From Eubacteriaceae bacterium (GTDB lineage: Bacteria > Bacillota > Clostridia > Lachnospirales > Lachnospiraceae): a stretch of 42,428 nucleotides of DNA. The notes below the pieces were generated by a model. It saw only the letters and a list, made by a program, of their open reading frames with translations. It was not told the origin of the DNA and did no database searches. Location of the stretch: NCBI GenBank assembly GCA_910575665.1, contig CAJTFB010000033.1, forward strand, positions 1 through 42,428. The letters are read 5' to 3'. Of the stretch, positions 8,453-18,301 are shown piece by piece (position 1 is the stretch's first letter; each line of letters starts with the position of its first letter). Both the position numbers and the translations under genes were made by a program.

Positions 8453-9391
8453 TTATAAACAGGCAAAGATCTCCTCCACTTTATCTGATCCTGCCTCAGA
8501 AGCCGCCAGCAGAATCCGCTGGATCATCACTTCTTCCTCCTCCAACGCATCTGCAATCCCTTCCACCGTTATATTCCGATCGCGCTTTTTAACCACCTGA
8601 TCAATCAGACGAAACAGCTCCCCTTCTTTACGCCCTTCTTCCCGGCCGTTATTCCATTCTCTCTCCATCAATTCACACATACCTCTTGCACCTCCTGTCT
8701 CATTTTTCAAATATTCCACACGCTCTGACAAATTCTGAAAGCCATCCCGTGATATTTCCGGATTGTTTGTGTCTCCTATAAACTGTAGCAGCCTTGTGAC
8801 TTCCTCGTCTTCCGCCGGATATTCAAGATTTGCATAAATCTCATGGACACCGTTCTCTATCTGACGATCCGTCCCTTTTATTATACGAACGATCCTTGTA
8901 ATCCCTGTCCTTACATTCAAAAAATCCTTTTCTGTAACAAAGATCAAGTATAGATCGGGTAATTCGTCATATCCCATGCCACTCCCCAGGCTGCGACTGT
9001 CAATCCGGCTCTGGATAAAACGTGACCGCTTCAAATGATCTTCGTTTTCTGCAATCTGAATCTCCATATTATACTGGTTTCCCCGCGAGTCCTCTGCCCA
9101 AATATCCAATATGGAGCTCCGGCCATACAGATTCCGTAAACTCCTTTGCGGTTCTACCCGGAGTATCTTCAGATCGCAGATTCCCGTCAAAATGCGAAGT
9201 ACATCCTGAATCGCTGCGGTATCCTCAAAAACAACGGAAGAAAGCAGGTCACTGGTCAGATTCAGCTCTTTTAATTCTTTTACACGCTGCCGGTAATTCC
9301 GTATCCCTGTTGCTTTTCCCAACGCATCCCCCTCTTTCATGCAGGAAATGCAAAGAAAAAACACTGTCTCAATAACACTGGATATCTGCAT
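8453..9391 (-). CDS. Rpn-family PD-(D/E)XK nuclease / transposase-like protein
   Basis: A 312-residue product of the Rpn (recombination-promoting nuclease) group. The PD-(D/E)XK fold is visible as KNxTSDLL...VFEDTAAIQDVLRILTG, then LDIWAED (Asp96) and NMEIQ (Glu110, Gln112 in place of Lys, as usual in this family). After the nuclease domain comes an acidic C-terminal tail with EWNNGREEGRKEGE, another hallmark. These proteins cleave DNA and promote RecA-independent recombination; many are also counted as transposase-like. The start is uncertain. ATG 9391 has only a weak GGCGG, and the family-like N-terminus would begin at ATG 9340 (MKEGDALGK), which also lacks a clear site. Confidence 0.75.
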   Translation of the reverse strand: MQISSVIETVFFLCISCMKEGDALGKATGIRNYRQRVKELKELNLTSDLLSSVVFEDTAAIQDVLRILTGICDLKILRVEPQRSLRNLYGRSSILDIWAEDSRGNQYNMEIQIAENEDHLKRSRFIQSRIDSRSLGSGMGYDELPDLYLIFVTEKDFLNVRTGITRIVRIIKGTDRQIENGVHEIYANLEYPAEDEEVTRLLQFIGDTNNPEISRDGFQNLSERVEYLKNETGGARGMCELMEREWNNGREEGRKEGELFRLIDQVVKKRDRNITVEGIADALEEEEVMIQRILLAASEAGSDKVEEIFACL

Positions 9392-9588
9392 TCCGCCACA
9401 TATATTATTAAAAATTTATAGTGATTTGCAGCGGAATTTTATGTTCTCATCTGATTTATATTTATATACTAACACAGATATATAAAGAGTTCAAGAAAAT
9501 TATGATATTTTTGATTTCCGCTTATAAGGATAAAATAACATATTTATCAGGAAATGTAAATAGTTATTTCGCGGCTGGATTCTGTCAG

Positions 9589-9619
9589 CAAAAAAGGGCT
9601 GGGTGAAAACCGCAGCCCT
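9589..9619 (-). terminator. Rho-independent terminator downstream of pckA
   Basis: On the minus strand AGGGCTG and CAGCCCT pair around a CGGTTTTCACC loop region and are followed by TTTTTTGC. This is a standard intrinsic terminator about 145 bases past pckA. Confidence 0.8.
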
Positions 9620-9678
9620 CTAAAAAACACTTCGTGTTTTTCTCTTTGCAGATGTCGAACTTTCCTATTAATATTACA

Positions 9679-9724
9679 AAGCACCCTTTCCCCTAAAACT
9701 ACCTTTTTACAGGGAAAGAGTGCT
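9679..9724 (-). terminator. Long stem-loop just after pckA
   Basis: AAGCACTCTTTCCCTG and its near-complement GGGGAAAGGGTGCTT form a stem of about 20 pairs (with a few mismatches) some 40 bases past the pckA stop. The U-tract is poor (TGTAATATT), so it may protect the mRNA 3' end or assist the second terminator at 9589-9619. Confidence 0.5.
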
Positions 9725-9762
9725 TCTATCAAATCAATTTATTGTTTTGAAGCTGTTTCAGA

Positions 9763-11454
9763 TCAGCTAAGTGCTGCCACCAGCTTCTTCACTGCCTCGA
9801 GTGCCTCATCCGGAAGTTTGTCATATCCGTCTTTTGCTGTCGCAAAGTTCTCTACGGCACTTACACGATGTTCCATAGCATTCTTAAGAGCAGCTTTGTA
9901 ATCATTGTCGTTCAGATCCGGAACAAAGCCTTCCCAATCCATGATCTCGATATCCTCAAATGGTCCCCACTGTTTGAACTGGGCTTTTCCTTCTACGATA
10001 GACTCAAGGATTCCAAGAGTATCTTTTGGCTGTACCTTTTTGCCCATAAAGTCACCAGTGTTTACGATGTAACAATCTACGTTCTTTTCCTCAACCAGCT
10101 TTTTGAACTTCTCATAGTCATTTACCAGCGGATAGGTTCTGAATGGGTTTGCATATGGTACGATACGAAGAGCATTCAGGTCTGTTCCTGCTGCCACACG
10201 CTCTGCGGTAGAAGTCTTAGTCGCAAGGGTTGCACCCATTACAGAAGCCAGGGCAGAACCTTTAAGTTTTACTACCGGTGGAATAGCAGGATCTTTCATG
10301 ATCCAGATAATGGAGTTTACAGGCTCACTGATCTTGTCAACACGGTTTGGTGACCAGAGTTTGGACTTAATCGCACGTCCGTTGCCGTTACGGATATCTT
10401 CTGTCACGAGCTGGATCTTTCCATCCTCATCCAGTGTAGCAGAACAGTTCTGAGCAGTAAGCAGATACTTGTTGTCTGGACATCCAGTCGGATAATCTGC
10501 TGTCTTATCAAAGTAAGTAGGCTCTAATGCTACGGAAGAACAGGAATCTGTGTTGATGATGAAAGCGTCATCATGAAGAACTGTAACACCATATTTTCCG
10601 TCATGTTTTGCATGCGTCAGCGTGGATTTACCGGATCCGGAAAGGCCGAATACGGAAGCTACGTATTTGGAACCATCAGAAAGCGTATATTCTTTCTGTC
10701 CACCGTGACAGGAAGCATAACCATTACGGTTTGCAATCGCCCATGCCATGGTAAGAGTTCCTTTTTTATGCTCTCCGAAGTACTTCATTCCAAGGATAGC
10801 AGCGCAGTTCTCGTTTGTATCGAAATAGCAAAGAGTCTGATCATCACTCAGGCAGCTGTAATCTACATCCGGGCTCTGAGTTGGCTTCCACTGTGGATCT
10901 GAGAAGATATAGATATCTGCCTCTTTGCCATCTCCAACCATCTTGGATTCTTTGTACATCTTTACATATTCGTCTGACATGTACTGGAAGTTCAGCATCC
11001 AGTTGTACATGATGTTTTCTTCTCCTTCTGGAATCAGAAGATGAGCTTTTACCATAAACTCCGGATCAAGACCTACAAATACAGTAGCATGATAGAGTTT
11101 TCTAAAACGAGTCTTGTACATAGCGTCCATAACTACTTTATCCAGTTTTGGAGCATCTACGCCCGGCTCTCCCTTGATACGGCGTGCCGCTGCATAACGT
11201 CCGGTTACAGCACCATCATTAAAAAGCAATACTTTCGCGTCTGCATCGAGACCGAACTCTTCTCCTCTGTATACAGGCATATCTGTAACAATCGTTCCTG
11301 GTGAATTTTTTGCCAGATTATATGCCTCCTTCAACGTGTTTACCTTTACTACATTGTTACCATAAAATCCAGCTTCGATGATAGCTCGGGTTTTGGAAAA
11401 ACCAACTTTGCCAGCACCAATTTCGTCAAGTTTGTAATTAGCCTTTGTTGCCAT
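9763..11454 (-). CDS. pckA: Phosphoenolpyruvate carboxykinase (ATP)
   Basis: Interconverts oxaloacetate plus ATP with PEP, CO2 and ADP in the cytoplasm. In anaerobic gut bacteria it often runs towards oxaloacetate. The 563-residue product has the kinase-1a P-loop GLSGSGKST at 270-278, the metal-binding HDDAF at 294-298, and RYAAARR near residue 86 in the oxaloacetate-binding region. At 563 residues it is somewhat longer than the roughly 530-540 usual for the family. The start ATG 11454 has AGGAGG ten bases upstream. It follows pyk on the same strand but has its own promoter and structured leader, so the two PEP-node genes can be expressed separately. Confidence 0.95.
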   Translation of the reverse strand: MATKANYKLDEIGAGKVGFSKTRAIIEAGFYGNNVVKVNTLKEAYNLAKNSPGTIVTDMPVYRGEEFGLDADAKVLLFNDGAVTGRYAAARRIKGEPGVDAPKLDKVVMDAMYKTRFRKLYHATVFVGLDPEFMVKAHLLIPEGEENIMYNWMLNFQYMSDEYVKMYKESKMVGDGKEADIYIFSDPQWKPTQSPDVDYSCLSDDQTLCYFDTNENCAAILGMKYFGEHKKGTLTMAWAIANRNGYASCHGGQKEYTLSDGSKYVASVFGLSGSGKSTLTHAKHDGKYGVTVLHDDAFIINTDSCSSVALEPTYFDKTADYPTGCPDNKYLLTAQNCSATLDEDGKIQLVTEDIRNGNGRAIKSKLWSPNRVDKISEPVNSIIWIMKDPAIPPVVKLKGSALASVMGATLATKTSTAERVAAGTDLNALRIVPYANPFRTYPLVNDYEKFKKLVEEKNVDCYIVNTGDFMGKKVQPKDTLGILESIVEGKAQFKQWGPFEDIEIMDWEGFVPDLNDNDYKAALKNAMEHRVSAVENFATAKDGYDKLPDEALEAVKKLVAALS

Positions 11455-11490
11455 GAGAAATTTACCTCCTAAGTAGTTTTTATTTGGTTT

Positions 11491-11543
11491 CGCGATGTAC
11501 TGTCGCGGAATCTCCTTGCATGCAGCCCGACAACAACGTCGGG
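11491..11543 (-). other. Structured 5' leader of pckA
   Basis: Two small hairpins lie in the untranslated leader: CGCGA/TCGCG (11491-11507) and CCCGAC/GTCGGG (11526-11543). They sit between the promoter and the ribosome binding site. No known riboswitch class fits, and a run of T needed for attenuation is absent. Confidence 0.4.
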
Positions 11544-11583
11544 TTAAGAGTTAAATATAAAATCAAATCGTTTCCCAAGTATA

Positions 11584-11611
11584 ATTATAACCAAAAGGAG
11601 GCAAAAGTCAA
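11584..11611 (-). promoter_or_regulatory. Promoter of pckA
   Basis: On the minus strand TTGACT (11606-11611) and a perfect TATAAT (11584-11589) are separated by 16 bases, about 130 bases upstream of the pckA start. Confidence 0.75.
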
Positions 11612-11649
11612 CCTAAAAGAAATTTTTTTCAATCAAATCCATGACTGGA

Positions 11650-13068
11650 TCAGACTATAATCTGCGCTTTGATCATATTAGTAGTGCCGGAAATGCCGAT
11701 GGGCACTCCCGAAGTAAATACCACCACATCCCCCTTGTGAACCAGTCCCTTCTGGATGCACGCCTCCGTGGCATAGTCAAAGAGCTCAAATACCTTATTC
11801 TTTTCTTCCAGCAGTACTGGCGTCACTCCCCAGGACATGTTCAGCTGCCTTGTCACCTTTTCTGACATGGCGCAGCCAATGATGTCACAGTCTGGTCGGT
11901 ATCTGGAAATCATTCTGGCAGAACGTCCGGATTTTGTAACAGTAACGATCCCCCTGGCATTCAGATCGTGGGCAGTAGTACAGGTGGCGTGGCAGATGGC
12001 GTCTGTGATATCCGGGTTCGCTTTTCTTTCATGCTGAAAAAAACGCTTCCGGTAATCCACATCCTTTTCTGTGCGCTCGGCGATACGAACCATTGTCTTC
12101 AGCGCCTCCACCGGATGCTTTCCTGCCGCCGTCTCACCAGACAACATGATGGCGCTGGTCCCGTCATAGATGGCATTTGCTACATCGGCGGTCTCTGCCC
12201 TGGTAGGTCTTGGATTCTTGATCATGGAATCCAGCATCTGGGTTGCTGTGATCACCTGTTTGCCAGCCTCGTACACCTTCTTGATGATCATTTTCTGGAT
12301 GACCGGCACCTCTTCATCCGGCACCTCCACTCCCATATCGCCTCTGGCAATCATAATGCCGTCTGCTGCCCGTATGATCTCATCAATCCGCTCTACCCCT
12401 TCCGCATTTTCAATCTTGGCAATGATATTGATGTCTTCGCCGCCATTTTCATCCAGAAGCTGCCGGATCTGCTTCACATCCTCAGCGGTTCTTGTAAAGG
12501 ATGCCGCCACAAAATCCACATCCTGCTGAATCCCAAACAGAATATCTTCTCTATCTTTTTCACTCATGTAGGGAAGGGTGATGTGGACATTGGGCACATT
12601 AACTCCTTTATGGTCAGAGACTACGCCCCCATTCACCACCTGACAGATAATATCCTCTCCCCGGACCTCCTTCACCACCATCTCAATCAATCCATCATCA
12701 ATCAGAATCCGGTTTCCCGGCTTTTCGTCCTTATATAGTTTGGGATACGTCACAGAAACCATGGTGGAATTCCCCACGATCTCACGACAGGTAAGGGTAA
12801 ACTGCTGCCCCTGTTCCAACACTGCCTTTCCTCCCTCAAAAACTCCAGTACGGATCTCCGGCCCCTTCGTATCCAAAAGCATCGCCACCGGCTTATTGCA
12901 CTGCTGCCTTAACTCCCGTACCATCTTCATCCGGCGCCTCTGTTCCTCGTGGCTTCCGTGGGAAAAGTTAAATCTCGCCACATTCATCCCCTCATGGATC
13001 AGCGCTTCAAGCACCCCCTCCCGGTCCGTCGCCGGTCCCATGGTACAGATAATCTTGGTTTTTCGCAT
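11650..13068 (-). CDS. pyk: Pyruvate kinase
   Basis: Last step of glycolysis: PEP plus ADP to pyruvate plus ATP. The product is 472 residues from the ATG at 13068 (MRKTKIICTMGPATD). GGAGG sits eight bases upstream; an open frame runs 29 codons further upstream but carries no better site. Key parts are RFNFSHG near residue 32 (phosphate/K+ site), DTKGPEIR, IIAKIENAEG with the catalytic lysine, IARGDMGVEVP and the TQMLDSM segment. It lacks the extra C-terminal PEP-utiliser domain seen in many Bacillus-type enzymes. A candidate promoter, TTGATG and TATATA 17 bases apart, lies upstream but is weak. Confidence 0.95.
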   Translation of the reverse strand: MRKTKIICTMGPATDREGVLEALIHEGMNVARFNFSHGSHEEQRRRMKMVRELRQQCNKPVAMLLDTKGPEIRTGVFEGGKAVLEQGQQFTLTCREIVGNSTMVSVTYPKLYKDEKPGNRILIDDGLIEMVVKEVRGEDIICQVVNGGVVSDHKGVNVPNVHITLPYMSEKDREDILFGIQQDVDFVAASFTRTAEDVKQIRQLLDENGGEDINIIAKIENAEGVERIDEIIRAADGIMIARGDMGVEVPDEEVPVIQKMIIKKVYEAGKQVITATQMLDSMIKNPRPTRAETADVANAIYDGTSAIMLSGETAAGKHPVEALKTMVRIAERTEKDVDYRKRFFQHERKANPDITDAICHATCTTAHDLNARGIVTVTKSGRSARMISRYRPDCDIIGCAMSEKVTRQLNMSWGVTPVLLEEKNKVFELFDYATEACIQKGLVHKGDVVVFTSGVPIGISGTTNMIKAQIIV

Positions 13069-13168
13069 CGCATATGCCTCCTTTATGTCCATTATATATT
13101 CTATTATACCAAATATATAAAATAAATTATGTATCCCATCAAAAGAAGTACACATTCTCTCCTTTCAC

Positions 13169-13197
13169 TTGCAAATTTTGGAACAAAAAGGTATAAT
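13169..13197 (+). promoter_or_regulatory. Promoter of the chemoreceptor gene
   Basis: On the plus strand TTGCAA (13169-13174) and a perfect TATAAT (13192-13197) are separated by 17 bases, about 50 bases before the chemoreceptor ATG. It lies in the divergent region shared with pyk. Confidence 0.65.
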
Positions 13198-13250
13198 ATG
13201 ATTACTTTAATTTTAATATATATTACTTTTATTTTAAAGGGGGAAATTCT

Positions 13251-14966
13251 ATGAAAGAAAAAAAGGGATTCAGGCTGGCATTAAAGCTGAGCCTGACAGT
13301 GGCAGTACCAATTCTTTTAATTACAATAATTGGTATTTTGCTCGGCGCCGTAAAGCAAAATGACCTGTCGGACAACCTGGTGGAACGGGAAGTCAGCGGA
13401 ATCGCAAGAAGCGTCCGCCAGACCTACATGGAACTGAATGAAGGCAGTGAATTTGCCATGAATGGCGATACCTTTACCAAAGGAACAAAGACGTTGAGTG
13501 GAGATTATGATCTCATCGATCACATTAAAGAAGAACAAGATGTGGAGTTATCCCTCTTTTATGGTGACACCCGTGTTCTTACCACCCTGACTGACGAGTC
13601 CGGGAAACGGGAGATCAATACCAAAGTCTCCGCCGACATTTATGAAAAACTTCAAAAAGGGGAAGACTATTTTTCCACTGACATCAAACTGTTTGGCAAA
13701 CCCTATTCCGGTTATTATGTACCTCTTTACCAGCCGGGGACAAAAGATGTCATTGGAAGTATTTTCTGCGGCAGGAGCCGGGATCAGGTCATTAAAGGAA
13801 TGAGAAATACAGTCCTATCCATGTCCCTGGCTATGTTTGGCATGTTTGTCCTTACCTTTATCATCGTTCTCTTTATGGTGATCCGCATCGTAAAAAGTCT
13901 GGACGGCGCTGTCAATAATCTTGGAAACGTGGCCAGAGGTGTGTTGAACTTTGAAATGAAGCCTCATCTTCTGGATCGTGGCGATGAAGTGGGAGATATC
14001 GCAAGAGCCATTCAGAGCCTGATCGATTCTCTGCATGAAATCATCACCAGTATCACCGATTCCTCAAAAGCACTGGAGGAGTTTTCGGATCAATTCACCT
14101 CTTCCTTTAAGCTTATTTCAACCTCCATCAGCAATGTAAATATAGCCGTAGATGAAATCGCCGGCGGCGCTACCAGCCAGGCCCACGAGACGATGTCAGC
14201 CAATCAGAGGGTAAATGAAATGGGACAGGCACTGGAAGAGACATCCATGAATGTTGAAACACTGAACAGCAGCTCACAGAAAATGAAGGAATATAATAAG
14301 ACAGCCGGCAGAAATCTCGAAGAGCTGACGGAGATCAGCGAAAAAACAAAAGAATCTGTCAATGAGGTACAAAAGCAGACCAATCTCACCAATCAATCCG
14401 CCCAGCAGATCCGGGAAGCGACGGAACTGATCACAGATATTGCTGCCCAGACCAATCTTCTTTCCCTGAACGCCAGCATTGAAGCCGCAAGGGCAGGAGA
14501 AAATGGCAGAGGCTTTGCTGTGGTAGCGGACCAGATCCGTAACCTCTCAGAGCAGTCACGCCAGTCTGCGGAACGTATTGTACAGATTGTCAATGATCTT
14601 CTTGAGAATTCAGACACCAGCGTAAAAACCATGAACGAAGTGACAGATAATATTAAAGTTCAAAATGACAAGCTCTGCGAGACAGAGCAAATGTTTAAAT
14701 CACTGAATACAGAGATTTATGAAGTAACCGAAGCCATTACACAGATCAGCGAGCAGACCACGGCCCTGAACATGCACAAAGAGACCGTTACTGGCATCGT
14801 GGACAATCTTGCTTCTATCGCAGAAGAAAATGCCGCAAGCACGGAAGAAACATCTGCTTCCATGATGGAACTCAATGATATCGTCACCGAATGTCACGAG
14901 GCCATTGGTGAGCTCACAAGACTTGCTGTCCAGCTGGCTGAGAATACGAAGCATTTTGAAATGTAA
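13251..14966 (+). CDS. Methyl-accepting chemotaxis protein
   Basis: A 571-residue transmembrane chemoreceptor. Membrane helix 1 is at about 10-32. An extracellular single-Cache-like sensor follows (about 35-185, with [13 protein letters not shown] and YYVPLY). Helix 2 is at about 188-212, then a HAMP linker. The cytoplasmic coiled-coil signalling domain has the conserved hairpin tip around [20 protein letters not shown], which binds CheA/CheW. The ligand is unknown; Cache sensors of this type often bind small organic acids. AAAGGGGG lies about eight bases before the ATG. The last 53 bases overlap the 3' end of the convergent amidohydrolase gene. Confidence 0.93.
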   Translation: MKEKKGFRLALKLSLTVAVPILLITIIGILLGAVKQNDLSDNLVEREVSGIARSVRQTYMELNEGSEFAMNGDTFTKGTKTLSGDYDLIDHIKEEQDVELSLFYGDTRVLTTLTDESGKREINTKVSADIYEKLQKGEDYFSTDIKLFGKPYSGYYVPLYQPGTKDVIGSIFCGRSRDQVIKGMRNTVLSMSLAMFGMFVLTFIIVLFMVIRIVKSLDGAVNNLGNVARGVLNFEMKPHLLDRGDEVGDIARAIQSLIDSLHEIITSITDSSKALEEFSDQFTSSFKLISTSISNVNIAVDEIAGGATSQAHETMSANQRVNEMGQALEETSMNVETLNSSSQKMKEYNKTAGRNLEELTEISEKTKESVNEVQKQTNLTNQSAQQIREATELITDIAAQTNLLSLNASIEAARAGENGRGFAVVADQIRNLSEQSRQSAERIVQIVNDLLENSDTSVKTMNEVTDNIKVQNDKLCETEQMFKSLNTEIYEVTEAITQISEQTTALNMHKETVTGIVDNLASIAEENAASTEETSASMMELNDIVTECHEAIGELTRLAVQLAENTKHFEM

Positions 14967-16122
14967 TGTTGCCGTCGATAATGGTATAAAGGGTTCTGGT
15001 GAAAACTTCCATCGGGTTACCGGAGAATATTGCAATATCTGCGTCCTTTCCCGGTTCCAGTGAACCAACACGGTCTGCGGTTCCGCAGATTTCCGCAGCA
15101 TGGAGGGTGACTGCCCGCAGGCCACCCTCCATGGACAGACCCTGTTTGACACTGAGTCCGGCGCAGAGCGGAAGATACTGTATCAGAGACACCGGATGGT
15201 CTGTCATAATCGCCGTCTTCACCCCTGCCCGTTCCAATACTCCTGCAGTTTTAAAGCTCATATTTTTTATCTCGATCTTAGACCGGGAGGTGAGATCTGG
15301 CCCAACGATGGCAGGAAATCCAGATTCTGCGATTTCATCTGCGATAAGGTGACCTTCGGTACAGTGGTCTAACGTCATATCCAGGTCAAATTCTTTCGCA
15401 ATACGGATCGCTGTCAGAATATCATCCGCCCGGTGGACGTGGGCTTTTAACGGTATTTCCCTATGAAGTACCGGAATCCAGCACTCCATACGGAAATCTT
15501 CTTCTCCCGGATTGATATTTCCTCTCTTTTTCTTCTCCTCATACTGGCACGCCTGATACAATTCTTCCCGGAGCATCCCCGCGATAGCCATTCGACTTCC
15601 TGGCATCTTATCTTTATCTCCATAATTTACTTTTGGATTTTCCCCAAAGGCTATTTTCATGGCAGCAGGAGCCTTCACCACCATTTTATCCAGACACCTT
15701 CCCTGAACTTTCATAAACACGGACTGGCCTCCCACCACATTTGAGCTTCCAGGCCCTGTCATCAGTGAGGTGATACCCGCCTGAATGGCATCGTGAAATG
15801 CAGGATCCATGGGATTGATTCCATCTAAGGCACGGATCTGCGGCGTTACCGGCGTCGTAACCTCATTGCAGTCGTCCCCGATAGCTCCCCATTTTTCCTC
15901 AGCAATCCCCACATGGCAGTGAGCATCGATCAGCCCCGGCAGCACCCAGGCACCCCGAACATCCAGCACCTGGTCCTTTTCTTTTTGGCATTGTTCTCTT
16001 ATGGACTCCGGGAACTCTTTCATGTCTCCCACTTTTTTTATTGTCTTTCCCTTACTATACAAATACCCATGTTCATAGTCTGTTCCTGTCATGGTAAGTA
16101 TTCTGCCATTGATTATCAGCAT
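14914..16122 (-). CDS. Metal-dependent amidohydrolase (imidazolonepropionase-like)
   Basis: A 402-residue cytoplasmic hydrolase of the amidohydrolase superfamily, COG1228-like. Metal ligands are visible: HCH at 68-70 after PGLIDA, HVH at 228-230, DHCTEGH at 252-258, and TDHP with Asp308. A typical C-terminal ending, [19 protein letters not shown], closes the barrel. The substrate cannot be told from sequence; cyclic amides or dipeptides are usual in this group. GGAG sits eight bases before the ATG. The final 17 codons overlap the end of the convergent chemoreceptor gene, and both frames look intact to their stops. Confidence 0.85.
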   Translation of the reverse strand: MLIINGRILTMTGTDYEHGYLYSKGKTIKKVGDMKEFPESIREQCQKEKDQVLDVRGAWVLPGLIDAHCHVGIAEEKWGAIGDDCNEVTTPVTPQIRALDGINPMDPAFHDAIQAGITSLMTGPGSSNVVGGQSVFMKVQGRCLDKMVVKAPAAMKIAFGENPKVNYGDKDKMPGSRMAIAGMLREELYQACQYEEKKKRGNINPGEEDFRMECWIPVLHREIPLKAHVHRADDILTAIRIAKEFDLDMTLDHCTEGHLIADEIAESGFPAIVGPDLTSRSKIEIKNMSFKTAGVLERAGVKTAIMTDHPVSLIQYLPLCAGLSVKQGLSMEGGLRAVTLHAAEICGTADRVGSLEPGKDADIAIFSGNPMEVFTRTLYTIIDGNITFQNASYSQPAGQQVL

Positions 16123-16181
16123 ATTATCATCTCCATTTTTTAAGTACTCTGGATTTTTTGAAAACTTAGCACTTTTTATTC

Positions 16182-16210
16182 TTTACGCTGAAAAAGATTT
16201 TATGTATAAC
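16182..16210 (+). promoter_or_regulatory. Probable promoter of the DUF305 gene
   Basis: On the plus strand TTTACG (16182-16187) and TATAAC (16205-16210) are separated by 17 bases, 53 bases upstream of the DUF305 start. Confidence 0.5.
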
Positions 16211-16263
16211 CTCCATCATAATCACAAATAATAATGAAAAATAACCCAAAAGGAGAGTGCAAG

Positions 16264-17010
16264 ATGAATAATCGAAAAAAATACGGATTGATTGGCCTAA
16301 TTATCGTCATTGTCCTGATAATCCTGTTCGTGTGGGGATTTTCCAGCGGCGTAGGCACCGATCATGATTCCGCCCCTGAGAGGGCCGATGCCAATGCCAC
16401 CACCGGAGATTCTGTACAGGCAACCTCTTCTCCTATGGATAAGGATAAATACCTGAACCAGTTTCTGCGGGAACAAGATGATATCATGGAAGATATGATG
16501 GAAGAAATGGAGGAAGATTACAATGATCCGGAAGGAAATGCTTCCGAGGATTATCTTGAGGGTATGATCCCCCACCATGAAGCCGCGTTGGATATGGCGA
16601 AAGAATATCTACGTCTCAGCAACAACGAGGAGTTAAAACTGCTGGCTGAGTCGATCTATAAAACACAGAAAGAAGAGATCCAATTGATGGAGCGCCTAAA
16701 GGATGAGATCGACGACTCTGGAGTAAAAGATACCAAGAAAGAGCAGGACTTTCTGACAAAATATGGAGAACTGTTGTCCCAGCATAAAACCATGAATCAC
16801 ACTGCTTCTACCGCCCAAAACGTGGAACAGGCTTTTATCGATGGAATGATCCCCCATCACCAGATGGCAGTAGATATGTCCCGCGCCATCTTAGACAGCA
16901 CTGACAACGACGAAGTCCGCAGACTCGCTGAGAATATAATCACTACCCAGGAAGATGAGATCAAGCATATGCAGGAAATAAGAAAAGCTGCCGGCGTTGC
17001 CAGCAGCTGA
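16264..17010 (+). CDS. Membrane-anchored protein with two DUF305 domains
   Basis: A 248-residue product from the ATG at 16264, chosen because AAAGGAG lies eight bases upstream; an ATG ten codons earlier lacks a site. An N-terminal anchor helix (about 8-30) is followed by an acidic linker, then two DUF305 repeats. The first has YLEGMIPHHEAALDMAKEYL and ends TQKEEIQLME. The second has FIDGMIPHHQMAVDMSRAIL and ends TQEDEIKHMQ. DUF305 is a four-helix ferritin-like fold whose HH and M/E residues probably bind a metal, and some members are linked to copper handling. It probably works outside the membrane. It converges on the dxs-like pseudogene. Confidence 0.88.
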   Translation: MNNRKKYGLIGLIIVIVLIILFVWGFSSGVGTDHDSAPERADANATTGDSVQATSSPMDKDKYLNQFLREQDDIMEDMMEEMEEDYNDPEGNASEDYLEGMIPHHEAALDMAKEYLRLSNNEELKLLAESIYKTQKEEIQLMERLKDEIDDSGVKDTKKEQDFLTKYGELLSQHKTMNHTASTAQNVEQAFIDGMIPHHQMAVDMSRAILDSTDNDEVRRLAENIITTQEDEIKHMQEIRKAAGVASS

Positions 17011-17040
17011 CTTAGACCTGCCTCCGTAACAGACACTTTA

Positions 17041-18284
17041 CTAAAATCCGAGATCCTGCAGGATAAGTTCTGGAGAAAGATGATTTTCCTTCATCACATC
17101 TTCCACCGCATAACGGTCAAGAAATTCCTTTTTCAGCCCATAATTAAACACTTTCATATTGGAGGGGCCGTAAAATCTGGCGATCTTTTCCCCGAAACCA
17201 CCATCTAATATTCCATCCTCCAGAGTAACTACAAAGGCATGATCCTCCGTTAGTTGCTTTAACAATTTTTCATCCAGCCCTGTGATATAACGGGGATTGA
17301 TCAAGGTAGGAGTGACACCTGTCTTTGCCCCGATCGCCGCCGCCACCTCCTCTCCCAATTGGAAGAAGTCCCCAAGTGCTACAACCGCGGTGCAGCTTCC
17401 CTTCTGCACTACCTGATAGCGGTTCAGCACACTATAGTCGGTATCCACTATGTCCTTCGCATGGATCACACCATTGCAGGGAATACGGATGGCTACAGGA
17501 TGCTTTGTCTGCTCGATGCTCCAGTCCAGCATGGCAAAGTATTCCTCGCTGTTCGTCGGCGCCAGATAGACCAGATTCGGAATATTTGACATCATAGCGA
17601 TATCGTATATTCCCAGATGGGTAATGTCGTTCATACCGTAAACCGAAGCGGTATTAACCAGGATCGTCGCCGGATTTCGGTTGACACACAGATCCTGGGA
17701 TAACTGGTCATAAGTTCTCTGCATAAAACTGGAGTGGGTGGCAAATACCGGTTTGCCGCCGTTTTTTGCGATGCCGGAGCAAAATGCGATTCCATGCTCC
17801 TCGGCAATCCCCACATCCACAAACTGTCCTCCGGCTTCCCTTCTTTTTTCTTCTGTGAAACCGATATTTGTGGGAACTGCTGCCACCACCGTAGTGACCA
17901 GGGGATCCCTTTTCATCTTCTCCATCAGAAACTCACAGGTCAGATCCGCATAATCTTCTCCTTCAATGACATCTGTGGGCAGCCCCGTACGTATATCGAA
18001 AGGCAGGCACCAGTGCCAGTCTTCTTTATCCTTCTCGGCAGGAGCATATCCCTTTCCTTTTATCGTGTTGATATGGACGACGATGGGGATTTATCCTTAG
18101 GGGAATCAAATACATAGTGCAGGGCGATGGTCGCCTCCACCATTCCAAAATTGGGGCCAAAATGCCCTCCATGTAAGCTCAGGCGCTTCAACAGCGTCTC
18201 CCGCATCTCCTCAGCAAGCTGTTCCATCTGCCTGATATCCATTTTCTTTACATCCTCAGGTCCATTTATGGTTTCTAAATACAT
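17041..18284 (-). pseudogene. dxs: 1-deoxy-D-xylulose-5-phosphate synthase-like gene with large internal deletion
   Basis: The ATG at 18284, with GAGGAGG six bases upstream, opens MYLETINGPEDVKKMD and runs through HGGHFGPNFGMVEATIALHYVFDSPKDK, the normal DXS N-terminus (residues 1-65). It then jumps, in another frame, to PIVVHINTIKGKGYAPAEKD and continues to the end through GIAEEHGIAFCSG and the transketolase C-terminal domain (stop at 17041). About 185-190 residues are missing, including the GDG...N thiamine-diphosphate/Mg motif, and the frame is shifted at the junction. The gene cannot make active enzyme. A GTG- or ATG-started C-terminal piece (from 17925) could be translated, but no good site is seen. 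It follows the MerR gene by 17 bases. Confidence 0.85.
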
Positions 18285-18301
18285 GATCTTCCTCCTCGTT
18301 T

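Larger units (their letters stand above)
9392..9762. other. AT-rich intergenic region with two hairpins after pckA
   Basis: A 371-base gap between pckA and the Rpn-type gene. Its right half holds a long hairpin and a terminator, annotated separately. A small 8-pair hairpin AAAAACAC-TTC-GTGTTTTT lies at 9624-9642. The left half (9392-9588) is very AT-rich and presumably contains the Rpn gene promoter, but I cannot place it. No gene is seen. Confidence 0.5.

Noticed and set aside
11968-12738. A 256-codon plus-strand ORF opposite pyk
   Set aside because: Antisense shadow of an unambiguous pyruvate kinase gene.
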